NCBI GenBank assembly: GCA_910586365.1
Contig: CAJUGP010000006.1
Span: 52,656 to 74,970, forward strand
Reading direction: 5' to 3'
DNA: 22,315 bases
Origin: an uncultured Christensenella sp.
GTDB lineage: Bacteria > Bacillota > Clostridia > Christensenellales > Borkfalkiaceae
Position 1 is the stretch's first letter, and every line of letters starts with the position of its first letter. Position numbers and translations under genes: made by a program. Shown piece by piece: positions 1-6,931 of the stretch. The notes beneath the pieces are model-generated. The model saw only the letters and a program-made list of their open reading frames with translations, was not told the DNA's origin and made no database searches.

Positions 1-145
1 CAGAATGACGGGGAAGAGGCACTTTGTTCCGCTCAGAATGACGGGGAAGAGGCACTTTGTTCCGCTCAGAATGACGGGGAAGAGGCACCGTTCCGCTCAG
101 AATGACAGGGAAGAGGCACCGTTCCGCTCAGAATGACGGGGAAGG
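1..145. repeat. Tandem short intergenic repeat, block 1 (five units)
   Basis: Units beginning CAGAATGACGGGGAAGAGGC start at 1, 34, 67, 98 and 129. The first four are 33, 33, 31 and 31 nt long and the fifth is cut short after about 17 nt. The 33-nt units carry ACTTTG before TTCCGCT and the 31-nt units carry ACCG. The core read on the minus strand is GTCATTCTGAGCGGAA, which matches the core of block 2 (TGTCATGTTGAGCGAAG) in the opposite direction. The array runs off the left edge, so its full length is unknown. It resembles a GTCAT..TGAGCG intergenic repeat I recall from other bacterial genomes. It encodes nothing convincing. Confidence 0.8.
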
Positions 146-150
146 CTATT

Positions 151-239
151 GCTTGTCATGATGCCCGCGGGGTTTTTGTTTGTCATGGTGAACGCAGGGC
201 TTTTGCTTGTCATGTTGAGCGAAGTCGAAACATCTTGGG
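151..239 (+). repeat. Degenerate intergenic repeat, block 2 (three units, opposite orientation)
   Basis: Three units with the core TGTCAT..TG start at 154, 181 and 208, an exact 27-nt period. The third (TGTCATGTTGAGCGAAG, followed by TCGAAACATCTT) is closest to the reverse complement of block 1. The first two have diverged (TGTCATGATGCCCGCGG and TGTCATGGTGAACGCAGG). An open frame through both blocks (133-333) has a His/Arg/Cys-rich repetitive translation and is not a gene. No convincing promoter for the downstream gene was seen here. Confidence 0.65.
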
Positions 240-256
240 ATACAACGAGGTAAATT

Positions 257-838
257 ATGGAAAAATTTTATGCTTATTTAGACAGAATGAAGTTTATCAA
301 GCGCTGGCAGCTGATGCGTTCGACGCGCGATGAGAATATCATGGAGCATTCTCATTCGGTTGCGGTGCTGACGCATGCGCTCGTCGCAATCGAAAACGGC
401 GTGTTCGGCGGCAAGATCGACGCGCAGAAAGCCGTGTTCTACGCGCTTTATCACGAGGTTTCGGAAGTGATGACGGGTGATCTGCCCACGCCCGTAAAAT
501 ATTTCAACAACGGCATTCACGGCGAATACGCGAAGCTGGAAGAGCTTGCCGTCGAAAAAATGGCGGAAGGGCTGCCCGACTGCATGAAACGAGAGCTTTA
601 TCCCTTTTTACAGGCGGATAAATCCTGCGCGGAATACAAATTCATGAAAGCCGCCGACAAGCTTTCGGCTTATCTCAAATGTCTTGAAGAACTGCGTTCG
701 GGCAACAACGAATTCGTGCAGGCGGAAAAGACGATCGGCAATGCGCTGCGCGATTTGCATATGCGGTCGGTAGACTACTTTTTCGAGCAGTTCGTACCCG
801 CTTTTCAGCTTACGCTCGACGAGCTGGAAGGGTTGTAA
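257..838 (+). CDS. yfbR: YfbR-like HD-domain 5'-deoxynucleotidase
   Basis: This is a 193-residue cytosolic HD-superfamily phosphohydrolase expected to remove the 5'-phosphate from deoxyribonucleoside monophosphates, in nucleotide salvage and pool control. The N-terminal segment RWQLMRSTRDENIMEHS (residues 16-32) and the block TGDLPTPVKYF (73-83) are close to Escherichia coli YfbR, and the length fits the family of about 200. Metal-ligand positions are visible as His31 or His33, His66 and Asp134 (KAADKLSAY). The acidic partner of His66, usually Asp in the HD pair, is Glu67 here. The ATG at 257 follows GAGGT (247-251) with 5-nt spacing, which settles the start. It heads a compact four-gene run, and the next start follows its stop by one base. 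The family call is firm; activity of the His-Glu variant is inferred. Confidence 0.88.
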   Translation: MEKFYAYLDRMKFIKRWQLMRSTRDENIMEHSHSVAVLTHALVAIENGVFGGKIDAQKAVFYALYHEVSEVMTGDLPTPVKYFNNGIHGEYAKLEELAVEKMAEGLPDCMKRELYPFLQADKSCAEYKFMKAADKLSAYLKCLEELRSGNNEFVQAEKTIGNALRDLHMRSVDYFFEQFVPAFQLTLDELEGL

Positions 839-839
839 C

Positions 840-1589
840 GTGGGCAAGTTCCGTCGGAAAATCAAGCCCACCGAACAGGGCTTGCAGAACGCTGCGGAAG
901 CGGAGCGTCTGCGCGCCGAGCAAAAGCGCGTTCGCGCGGACGACGGGAAGGAAGAACGGGAGAAAACAATCGCCGCGATCGTATTTTACACGGCGGCGTT
1001 GGTACTGTTCGTCCTCTCGGTCGTGTTTTTCGGGCTGAACGTCGCGCGGATGCGCGATTACGAATTGCATTACGAGCGCACGGAAGCAACGGTGGTCGGT
1101 CACGATACGCGCGGCGGGTTCGGCAAGGCGTATTTCGTGCTCGTTCTTTCGTATACGTATGACGGAAACGACTATGTCTTACGCGATACCAGATCGTTCG
1201 GCGGTGTGTTGGAAGAGGCGTACGGCAAACAGATGCCTGTTTACGTCAATCCGCAAAACCCCGCGCGTGCCGTAACGGTTTGGTCGTCGGACGGATTTTC
1301 GATTATAAGCGCCGTTACGTTTGCATTTTCTTCCGTTCTCTTTCTTGCGGTCGCGCGATTCCTGCGCGGACCGAAAACGTTTGGGCGGCGCGTGCTCTGC
1401 GCCTATCTGCCGATTGCGGTCATGGGTGCGGCGTTTACGCTGCTTTTCCTTGTCGGACTGCCGCTCGGCGGCGCGCTGTTCAGCCGCGTGCGCGGCGCGG
1501 CGGGGTATATTGTCGTCTCGGGGCTTGCTCTGTTGTTTGCCGTTGCCGACGGGCTGAATTCCCGTAAATTAAAAGAGATAATGCCATGA
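840..1589 (+). CDS. DUF3592-like membrane protein, copy A
   Basis: This 249-residue integral membrane protein has no assigned function. It has a basic and acidic, probably helical cytoplasmic N-terminus (1-42), a first membrane helix (about 43-67), a soluble domain (about 70-150) and three more helices (about 153-173, 186-208 and 220-238). The soluble domain begins MRDYELHYERTEATV and ends with the pattern PVYVNPQNPARAV, typical of DUF3592-type proteins (a short beta domain between membrane helices, often with a YDP/NP-type motif). The start is GTG at 840, one base after the preceding stop, with GAAGGG just upstream. The stop overlaps the next start as ATGA (1586-1589), implying translational coupling. 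It is a clear paralogue of the next gene. The family call rests on pattern recognition. Confidence 0.75.
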   Translation: MGKFRRKIKPTEQGLQNAAEAERLRAEQKRVRADDGKEEREKTIAAIVFYTAALVLFVLSVVFFGLNVARMRDYELHYERTEATVVGHDTRGGFGKAYFVLVLSYTYDGNDYVLRDTRSFGGVLEEAYGKQMPVYVNPQNPARAVTVWSSDGFSIISAVTFAFSSVLFLAVARFLRGPKTFGRRVLCAYLPIAVMGAAFTLLFLVGLPLGGALFSRVRGAAGYIVVSGLALLFAVADGLNSRKLKEIMP

Positions 1590-2320
1590 GTAAGAAGAAA
1601 AAACATATCCAAACCGAAAAAGAGCGGCTTCATCAGGAAGAGGCGGCGCGAAAACGTGCCGAAAAAGCCGAACGGGAACGCATGCAAAACCGCAGGACGG
1701 CGCTGATCCTTTTCGGCATTGCCATGGCGTTGTTTGCGGTCATGGCGGCGCTTGTCGGCGTCAATATAGCGAAAATGCGCAATTACGAACTGCATTATAC
1801 CAAAACCTACGGCACGGTGACGGCAATCCGTACGCACAACAGCACAGGCTATCGCAACAGCAGACATTATTATCTGATTTTCTCGTATACGGCGGACGGA
1901 AAAACATACAGCGCCGAAGATTGGGAAGGTTACAATTCTTCCCCCGACAAGATGATCGGCGAGCGTATTGCGATCTACGTGAGCAAAGCCGACCCCGAAC
2001 GGGCGGCGCGCGTCGTCACGGCGGACGGTTTTTCGATCATGGCGGCATTTGCCTGTGCGCTCGGGGCAATTCCTTATGTGGTCGGCATGGCGACCTTGCT
2101 CGCCGTAAAGAAATCTTCGTTCAAAAAGAGGGCGCTTGCGATCTGGTTGCCGCTTTTCGGATTGTGCGCGGCGTGCGTGTTGCTGTTTTGGGTCGGACTG
2201 CCGACGGAAGGGTTCGCCGCCGTATTCGGGCGGGTGCGCGGGGCGATCGGGTTTACGGTGCTTGCGGGGATCGCGCTTGCCTTGGGCACGGTCGACGGAT
2301 TGCTTTCGCGCAAAGGATAG
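1586..2320 (+). CDS. DUF3592-like membrane protein, copy B
   Basis: This 244-residue protein has the same plan as its upstream neighbour: a charged N-terminus rich in Lys and Glu (1-36), membrane helix 37-61, a soluble beta-rich domain (about 62-147) and helices at about 148-173, 183-205 and 218-238. Paired segments show a tandem duplication: MRNYELHY against MRDYELHY, ADGFSIM against SDGFSII, FGRVRGAIG against FSRVRGAAG, and VDGLLSRK against ADGLNSRK. The ATG at 1586 lies inside the upstream stop (4-bp ATGA overlap). The copies differ most in the soluble domain, where this one carries HNSTGYRNSRHYY and may bind something different. Function is unknown. Confidence 0.75.
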   Translation: MSKKKKHIQTEKERLHQEEAARKRAEKAERERMQNRRTALILFGIAMALFAVMAALVGVNIAKMRNYELHYTKTYGTVTAIRTHNSTGYRNSRHYYLIFSYTADGKTYSAEDWEGYNSSPDKMIGERIAIYVSKADPERAARVVTADGFSIMAAFACALGAIPYVVGMATLLAVKKSSFKKRALAIWLPLFGLCAACVLLFWVGLPTEGFAAVFGRVRGAIGFTVLAGIALALGTVDGLLSRKG

Positions 2321-2323
2321 ATT

Positions 2324-3526
2324 ATGTTAAAGAGTTTTCGTCACACCAAATTGGCGTGCTACGTCGGGTATATTACGCAGGCGATCGTCGCCAACTTTTT
2401 TCCGCTGCTGCTTTTAACGCTGCACGGCGAATTCGGGATCTCGCTTTCCATGCTCACCTTGCTCATTACGGTGAACTTTGCAATGCAGCTTTGCGTCGAC
2501 GCGATCGCCTCGAAATTTGCCGATAAAATCGGTTACCGCGTCTGTTTCGTCGCGGCGCATTTTTTCGCGGCGGCGGGGCTTGCGGGGTTGGCGCTGTTTC
2601 CGATGCTGTTCGGCAACGCTTACGTCGGTTTGATCGCCGCGTCGCTTTGTTATGCGGTGGGCGGCGGCTTGATCGAAGTTCTTGTCAGCCCGACGATCGA
2701 GGCGTGCCCTTCGGAAAATAAAAAGGGGCAAATGAGTTTGCTGCATTCCTTTTACTGCTGGGGATCGGCGGCGGTCGTGCTGTTGACGACGGTATTCTTT
2801 TGGACGCTCGGCACGGCAAATTGGCGTATCCTTGCGGGCGTTTGGGCGGCTGTTCCGTTTCTGAACGCATTTTATTGCATGGCGGTGCCCATTCCCAAAT
2901 TAAACGCCGAGGAAGGCGGACTTTCGTTCGGCGCGCTGTTCAAGTGCAAACGGTTTTGGATTTTTCTTGCGCTGATGGCGCTTGCGGGCGCTTCCGAGCT
3001 TGCCATGGGACAATGGGCTTCGGCGTTTGCCGAAAGCGGATTAGGCGTTTCCAAAGCCGTCGGCGATTTGATCGGTCCTTGCCTGTTTGCTGTTTTCATG
3101 GGCATCGCGCGACTGCTGTTTGCCAAATTCGGGAAGAAGCTGCGGCTTTGCATGATGCTTTCGGCAGGACTGTGCACGGTCTGTTATCTGGTCGCGTGGC
3201 TTTCGCCGTGGGCGGTTCTTTCGCTCGTCGGCTGCGCTGTGTGCGGCTTTTCGGTGGGGATCCTTTGGCCGAGCGTTTTAAGCCTTGCTTCCGAAGAGAT
3301 CCCGCGCGGCGGCACCGCTATGTTCGGCATGCTCGCCATGGCGGGCGATATCGGCTGCACGACGGGACCGACGCTCGTCGGTCTGTGCGCGGGTGCGTTC
3401 GCGGACGATATCGGCATCGGTCTTGCCTTTGCGCTCGTGTTCCCCGTTTTGTTTTTTGTATCCGTGCTGCTGCTGCTCGGCAAGGGGAAACAAGGCTCCC
3501 CCTCTGTGAAAAAGGGGAGCGATTGA
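2324..3526 (+). CDS. MFS family transporter
   Basis: A 400-residue polytopic membrane protein with about twelve hydrophobic segments in two halves and a polar linker near residues 190-205, typical of the major facilitator superfamily. The segment ADKIGYRVC after the second helix is the usual MFS loop 2-3 position. Overall it resembles the sugar or drug/proton transporters of the FucP/YfkF-like group; substrate cannot be read from the sequence. The ATG at 2324 lies 3 bp after the upstream TAG with AAAGGA just before it, so it belongs to the same operon. The last residues (QGSPSVKKGSD) are encoded by an inverted repeat (3495-3520), suggesting the C-terminus was remodelled by a small repeat. A bidirectional terminator follows 45 bp later. 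Confidence 0.88.
   Translation: MLKSFRHTKLACYVGYITQAIVANFFPLLLLTLHGEFGISLSMLTLLITVNFAMQLCVDAIASKFADKIGYRVCFVAAHFFAAAGLAGLALFPMLFGNAYVGLIAASLCYAVGGGLIEVLVSPTIEACPSENKKGQMSLLHSFYCWGSAAVVLLTTVFFWTLGTANWRILAGVWAAVPFLNAFYCMAVPIPKLNAEEGGLSFGALFKCKRFWIFLALMALAGASELAMGQWASAFAESGLGVSKAVGDLIGPCLFAVFMGIARLLFAKFGKKLRLCMMLSAGLCTVCYLVAWLSPWAVLSLVGCAVCGFSVGILWPSVLSLASEEIPRGGTAMFGMLAMAGDIGCTTGPTLVGLCAGAFADDIGIGLAFALVFPVLFFVSVLLLLGKGKQGSPSVKKGSD
3495..3520. repeat. Inverted repeat encoding the MFS C-terminus
   Basis: GCTCCCC (3495-3501) pairs perfectly with GGGGAGC (3514-3520) around a 12-nt loop. It lies in frame inside the last codons of the transporter, directly before the stop at 3524. No T-run follows, so it is not a standard terminator. 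Similar C-rich/G-rich miniature hairpins are scattered in some clostridial genomes as I recall; that origin is inferred here. Confidence 0.5.
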
Positions 3527-3567
3527 AAGAAACGGGCATTTTTCCGTAATCCGCAACGCAATAAATT

Positions 3568-3597
3568 AAAAGTCCCCCTGATACAAGGGGGCTTTTT
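3568..3597. terminator. Bidirectional terminator between MFS gene and mnmG
   Basis: CCCCCT (3574-3579) pairs with AGGGGG (3586-3591). After a single bulged T the stem extends with AAAG on the left and CTTT on the right. The plus-strand copy ends in CTTTTTG. The minus-strand copy ends in ACTTTTAATTTATT. It sits between two convergent genes and can serve both. Confidence 0.8.
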
Positions 3598-3610
3598 GAA
3601 ACTTTTCCGT

Positions 3611-5476
3611 TTATTTCTTTTTCATGCTCAGATACACCATGAGCACGGCGACGTCGGCGGGGTTCACGCCCGAAATGCGTTCGGCTTGCCCGATATTTAA
3701 CGGGCGCACGCGTTGAAGTTTTTCGCGCGCTTCCAACCGCAAGCCCGAAATCGCGTTATAATCCAAATCGGGCGGAAGGGGACTTTCTTCGGCTTTTTTC
3801 GCTTTGGCGATCTGCTCTTCGCCGCGCTTTAAGTATCCCGCATAAAGGATCTCGGTCACGCAGCAGCTTTTTATGTCGTTGGGAACGTCAGACAAGATGC
3901 CGAAGGCTTCTTCCGCGTCTTTGAGAGCGATTCCGCGCCGCAGCAAATCGGCATAGGTCACGCCGCTTTGCAGCGTGCCGCCCGTTTTTTGTACTAATTC
4001 GCTTGCTTTTTTCTGATCGGCGCGTTCGTTCAGAAGCGCGAGCGTTTTTTCTTTTACCGCTTTCCGTCCGAGGAATTTGCGGTACCGTTCTTCGCTCACA
4101 AGACCGCAGTCGTAGCCGATCTGCGTCAAGCGTTCGTCCGCGTTGTCCTGCCGCAGAGAAAGGCGGAATTCCGCGCGCGAAGTCATCATACGGTACGGTT
4201 CGTCCGTGCCTTTGGTCACGAGATCGTCGACGAGCACGCCGATATAAGCTTGGTCGCGCCGCAGAACGAGCGGTTTTTTCCCGCGCAGCGCAAGCGACGC
4301 GTTCAAGCCCGCAAGCAGTCCCTGCGCCGCCGCCTCTTCGTAACCGCTCGTGCCGTTGATCTGCCCCGCGGTATAAAGCCCCGCGATCTTTTTATATTCG
4401 AGCGTGGGGTATAGATCGAGCGTGTCGATGCAGTCGTATTCGATCGCATAAGCGTAGCGCACGATTTCGCAATGCTCCAAGCCTTTTACGGTGCGGTACA
4501 TTTCTTTTTGCAGATCGTGAGGGAGCGAGGTGGAAAGCCCCTGCACGTATACTTCCGTCGTGTCCGCGCCTTCGGGTTCCAAAAAGAGTTGGTGGCGTTC
4601 TTTATCGGAAAAGCGCACCACCTTGGTTTCGATCGAAGGGCAGTAACGCGGACCCGTCGAGGAGATCGCGCCGTTGTAGAGCGGCGCGCGGTCGAGGTTG
4701 GAGAGAATGACCTCATGCGTGTGCGCGTTGGTGTAGGCAAGATAGCAGGGCGTCTGCGCGGCGGAAACGCTTTCGTTCAAAAAGGAAAAGGGGTAAACCT
4801 CGCTGCCTTCCTGCACCTGCATTTTTTCGTATTGCACCGTTCTGCCGTCAAGGCGGGCGGGCGTGCCCGTTTTGAATCTTCTAACCGTAAACCCGAGCTG
4901 CGTTAGATTGCGCGTCAAACGCGTGGCGTTCATGAATCCGTTTGGTCCGCTTTCGGTTACGACTTCGCCCGTAATCGTGCGCGAATTGAGGTAAACGCCC
5001 GTTGCGACGATTACGGCGCGGCAGGCAAATACGCCGCCGTACGTCGTTTTCACGCCCGTTACGCGTCCGTGTTCGGTTATGATCTCCTCGGCTTCGCCCT
5101 GTACGATGCGAAGATGCTTTGTGTGTTCGAGCACGCGTTTCATTTCGCGGTGGTAGGCGTTTTTATCGGTCTGCGCCCGCAGCGACTGCACCGCCGCGCC
5201 CTTGCCCTCGTTGAGCATACGGTATTGCAGCGCGCATTTGTCTGCGTTCAAGCCCATTTCGCCGCCGAGTGCGTCGATTTCGCGCACTAAATGCCCCTTC
5301 GCCGTTCCGCCGACGGAGGGGTTGCAGGGCATAAACCCGATCGAATCGAGGTTGAGCGTGAGAAGGACGGTTTCGATACCCGTGCGCGCGAGCGCAAGGG
5401 CGGCTTCGCAGCCTGCGTGCCCTGCGCCGATGACAACCGCGCCGTAACTGCCTTCGGAAAATTCACGGATTTTCAT
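3611..5476 (-). CDS. mnmG: tRNA uridine-34 carboxymethylaminomethyl modification enzyme MnmG (GidA)
   Basis: This FAD-dependent enzyme works with the GTPase MnmE to install the carboxymethylaminomethyl group on wobble U34 of tRNAs reading two-family-box codons. The 621-residue length is normal. The N-terminal FAD site is GAGHAGCEAA (17-26). Family signatures are visible as MPCNPSVGGTAKGHL, GPRYCPSIETKV and GQINGTSGYEEAAAQG, and the C-terminal helical domain ends ISGVNPADVAVLMVYL. It starts 3 bp downstream of the dnaA stop, so the two are probably cotranscribed. No good ribosome binding site precedes the ATG (TGAAACAATAAATT), suggesting dependence on dnaA translation. MnmE, its usual partner gene, is not in the window. 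Confidence 0.97.
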   Translation of the reverse strand: MKIREFSEGSYGAVVIGAGHAGCEAALALARTGIETVLLTLNLDSIGFMPCNPSVGGTAKGHLVREIDALGGEMGLNADKCALQYRMLNEGKGAAVQSLRAQTDKNAYHREMKRVLEHTKHLRIVQGEAEEIITEHGRVTGVKTTYGGVFACRAVIVATGVYLNSRTITGEVVTESGPNGFMNATRLTRNLTQLGFTVRRFKTGTPARLDGRTVQYEKMQVQEGSEVYPFSFLNESVSAAQTPCYLAYTNAHTHEVILSNLDRAPLYNGAISSTGPRYCPSIETKVVRFSDKERHQLFLEPEGADTTEVYVQGLSTSLPHDLQKEMYRTVKGLEHCEIVRYAYAIEYDCIDTLDLYPTLEYKKIAGLYTAGQINGTSGYEEAAAQGLLAGLNASLALRGKKPLVLRRDQAYIGVLVDDLVTKGTDEPYRMMTSRAEFRLSLRQDNADERLTQIGYDCGLVSEERYRKFLGRKAVKEKTLALLNERADQKKASELVQKTGGTLQSGVTYADLLRRGIALKDAEEAFGILSDVPNDIKSCCVTEILYAGYLKRGEEQIAKAKKAEESPLPPDLDYNAISGLRLEAREKLQRVRPLNIGQAERISGVNPADVAVLMVYLSMKKK

Positions 5477-5479
5477 AAT

Positions 5480-6823
5480 TTATTGTTTCAGAATAATGCT
5501 CTTGATGTCGTTCACGTCTTTGAGCACCGCGTCGTTCACACGAAGGAGTTCCGCGATTTTGTCGCGCGTGTAGATGATCGTCGTGTGGTCTTTTCTGCCC
5601 ATTTTCAGCCCGATGTTTTTAAGGGGTATGGAGAGCATGTCGCACATAAGATAGGTGCAGATCTGCCGCGGACGCACGAATTCCTGTTTTTTGTTTTTGC
5701 CGAGCAGGTCCTTTTCGCTGATATTGAAGTGCGCGCAGGTGGCGCGGATGATCGCTTCGGGGGTCACGTCCTCCTGTTCCTCGGCGTTGGTGCTCTCGCG
5801 GAACGCCGTGGCGGCAAGGCTTAACGAAATGGGTTCTTCGTGCAGCTTGCTTGCGAAGATCACGGTGTTGAGTCTGCCTTCAAGCGTACGCACGTTATTA
5901 TCGGAATTTTTTGCGAGCAGTTCCAGAACGTCGTCGGGAACGACGCATTTCTTTTCAAGCGCCTTGCGTTTGAGAATGGCGATCTTGGTTTCGAGGTCGG
6001 GCGGTTGAATGTCGGCGATCAAGCCGCCTTCAAACCGCGTTCTGAGCCGTTCTTCAAGCTCGGTCAGCTCTTTGGCAGGGCAGTCGGAAGAGATAACGAT
6101 TTGTTTGTTTTTGGCGTACAGCTCGTTGAACGCATGAAAAAACGCCTCTTGGACGCCACGTTTGCCCGCCCAGAATTGAATGTCGTCGATAAGCAGCACG
6201 TCAACATTGCGGTAGCGGTTTTTGAATTTGGTTTCCGCGCGACCCGCTCCGTTCTTTCTGCCGAGCATGCTGTCGACGTATTCGTTCAAAAAGTTCTCGC
6301 TCGTGGTATAAATCACGGTGAGAGAGGGCTTTTTCTGCTGAATATGGTTGGCGATTGCCTGCATCAAGTGCGTTTTGCCCAAACCCGTTCCGCCGTAGAT
6401 ATAGAGGGGATTGAAATTTTCCCCCGGCGCTTCGGCAACCGACTGCGCGGCGGCAAACACGAATTTGTTGGAGGATCCCACGACGAACGAATCGAACGTA
6501 TAGTGCGGATTGAGCATGTTGTCATGCTCGATCGCCTCGTCCGGCTCTTCGTCGAACGCGTGTTCTTCGCTTCCTTCAACGGTGACGACAAGGTCGGTCA
6601 AGCCCACTTCGGCGGCGGCAAGCGCTTCCCGCAGCTTGGGCAGGTATTTTTCCACCGTTCCCGCCGCCATTTCGGTATCGGCGCGCAAAACGAGTTTACG
6701 GTTTACGACGTCGACGGGAACAAGGCTTTGAATGTACGCCGAAAAGGTGATCGCGTTGATATGCGGCTCGGCGCGTTCCAAAATTTTTTTCCATATAAGT
6801 TCGTACTGTGAATAATCCGACAT
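5480..6823 (-). CDS. dnaA: Chromosomal replication initiator DnaA
   Basis: This AAA+ ATPase binds DnaA boxes and opens the replication origin. The 447 residues cover domain I (about 1-85, starting SDYSQYELIWKKIL), a short acidic linker (86-105), the AAA+ domain (about 106-325; Walker A GGTGLGKT at 144-151, Walker B VLLIDD at 209-214, the RTRF segment at 261-264) and the DNA-binding domain IV (about 355-447) with the signature GRKDHTT at 409-415. Position 410 is followed by Lys where many homologues read GGRDHTT. I chose the ATG at 6823 because GAGGG lies 5 nt upstream and family proteins begin here. The frame stays open to an ATG at 6892, but that would add 23 unrelated residues and overlap the promoter region. 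It precedes mnmG and diverges from recF; dnaN is absent. Confidence 0.97.
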   Translation of the reverse strand: MSDYSQYELIWKKILERAEPHINAITFSAYIQSLVPVDVVNRKLVLRADTEMAAGTVEKYLPKLREALAAAEVGLTDLVVTVEGSEEHAFDEEPDEAIEHDNMLNPHYTFDSFVVGSSNKFVFAAAQSVAEAPGENFNPLYIYGGTGLGKTHLMQAIANHIQQKKPSLTVIYTTSENFLNEYVDSMLGRKNGAGRAETKFKNRYRNVDVLLIDDIQFWAGKRGVQEAFFHAFNELYAKNKQIVISSDCPAKELTELEERLRTRFEGGLIADIQPPDLETKIAILKRKALEKKCVVPDDVLELLAKNSDNNVRTLEGRLNTVIFASKLHEEPISLSLAATAFRESTNAEEQEDVTPEAIIRATCAHFNISEKDLLGKNKKQEFVRPRQICTYLMCDMLSIPLKNIGLKMGRKDHTTIIYTRDKIAELLRVNDAVLKDVNDIKSIILKQ

Positions 6824-6860
6824 TTTTCCCTCGCAAACGCTTTGTGTTTCGGCAAAACTT

Positions 6861-6869
6861 TGGTATAAT
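6861..6869 (+). promoter_or_regulatory. Candidate recF promoter (extended -10)
   Basis: TGG followed by TATAAT (6864-6869) makes an extended -10 element. A weak -35 TTGTGT lies at 6842-6847 with 16-bp spacing. Transcription would start about 55 bp before recF. Confidence 0.55.
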
Positions 6870-6890
6870 AATTTTACCCCATTATAATAC
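6863..6890. promoter_or_regulatory. Inverted repeat over the divergent dnaA/recF promoters
   Basis: GTATAATAAT (6863-6872) and ATTATAATAC (6881-6890) are inverted copies matching at 9 of 10 positions, separated by TTTACCCC. The element contains the -10 sequences of both divergent promoters. It could be a protein-binding operator, or simply two AT-rich -10 boxes facing each other. Confidence 0.5.
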
Positions 6891-6909
6891 AAAACACGCC
6901 GAAAAGAAA
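6881..6909 (-). promoter_or_regulatory. Candidate dnaA promoter
   Basis: Read on the minus strand, TATAAT (6886 to 6881) has a poor -35, TTTCTT (6909 to 6904), at 17-bp spacing. Transcription would start roughly 50 bp before dnaA. The -10 is perfect but the -35 is not, which suits a regulated or weak promoter. Confidence 0.5.
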
Positions 6910-6931
6910 GCGTTTTTCAGGTTTTTTCCCC

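Noticed and set aside
1..239. CRISPR array
   Set aside because: Units are directly adjacent without unique spacers, unit length varies by slippage, and no cas gene is present.
133..333. Open frame of 66 codons across the repeat blocks
   Set aside because: Its translation is a product of the repeats (His/Arg/Cys-rich), it has no ribosome binding site, and it overlaps the well-supported start at 257.
6824..6892. Longer DnaA starting at an ATG at 6892
   Set aside because: It adds 23 residues unlike DnaA, has no good ribosome binding site, and covers the likely promoter. The ATG at 6823 has GAGGG at proper spacing.
6824..6931. Replication origin beside dnaA
   Set aside because: No TTATNCACA-type DnaA boxes were seen and the gap is only 108 bp, mostly promoter sequence.
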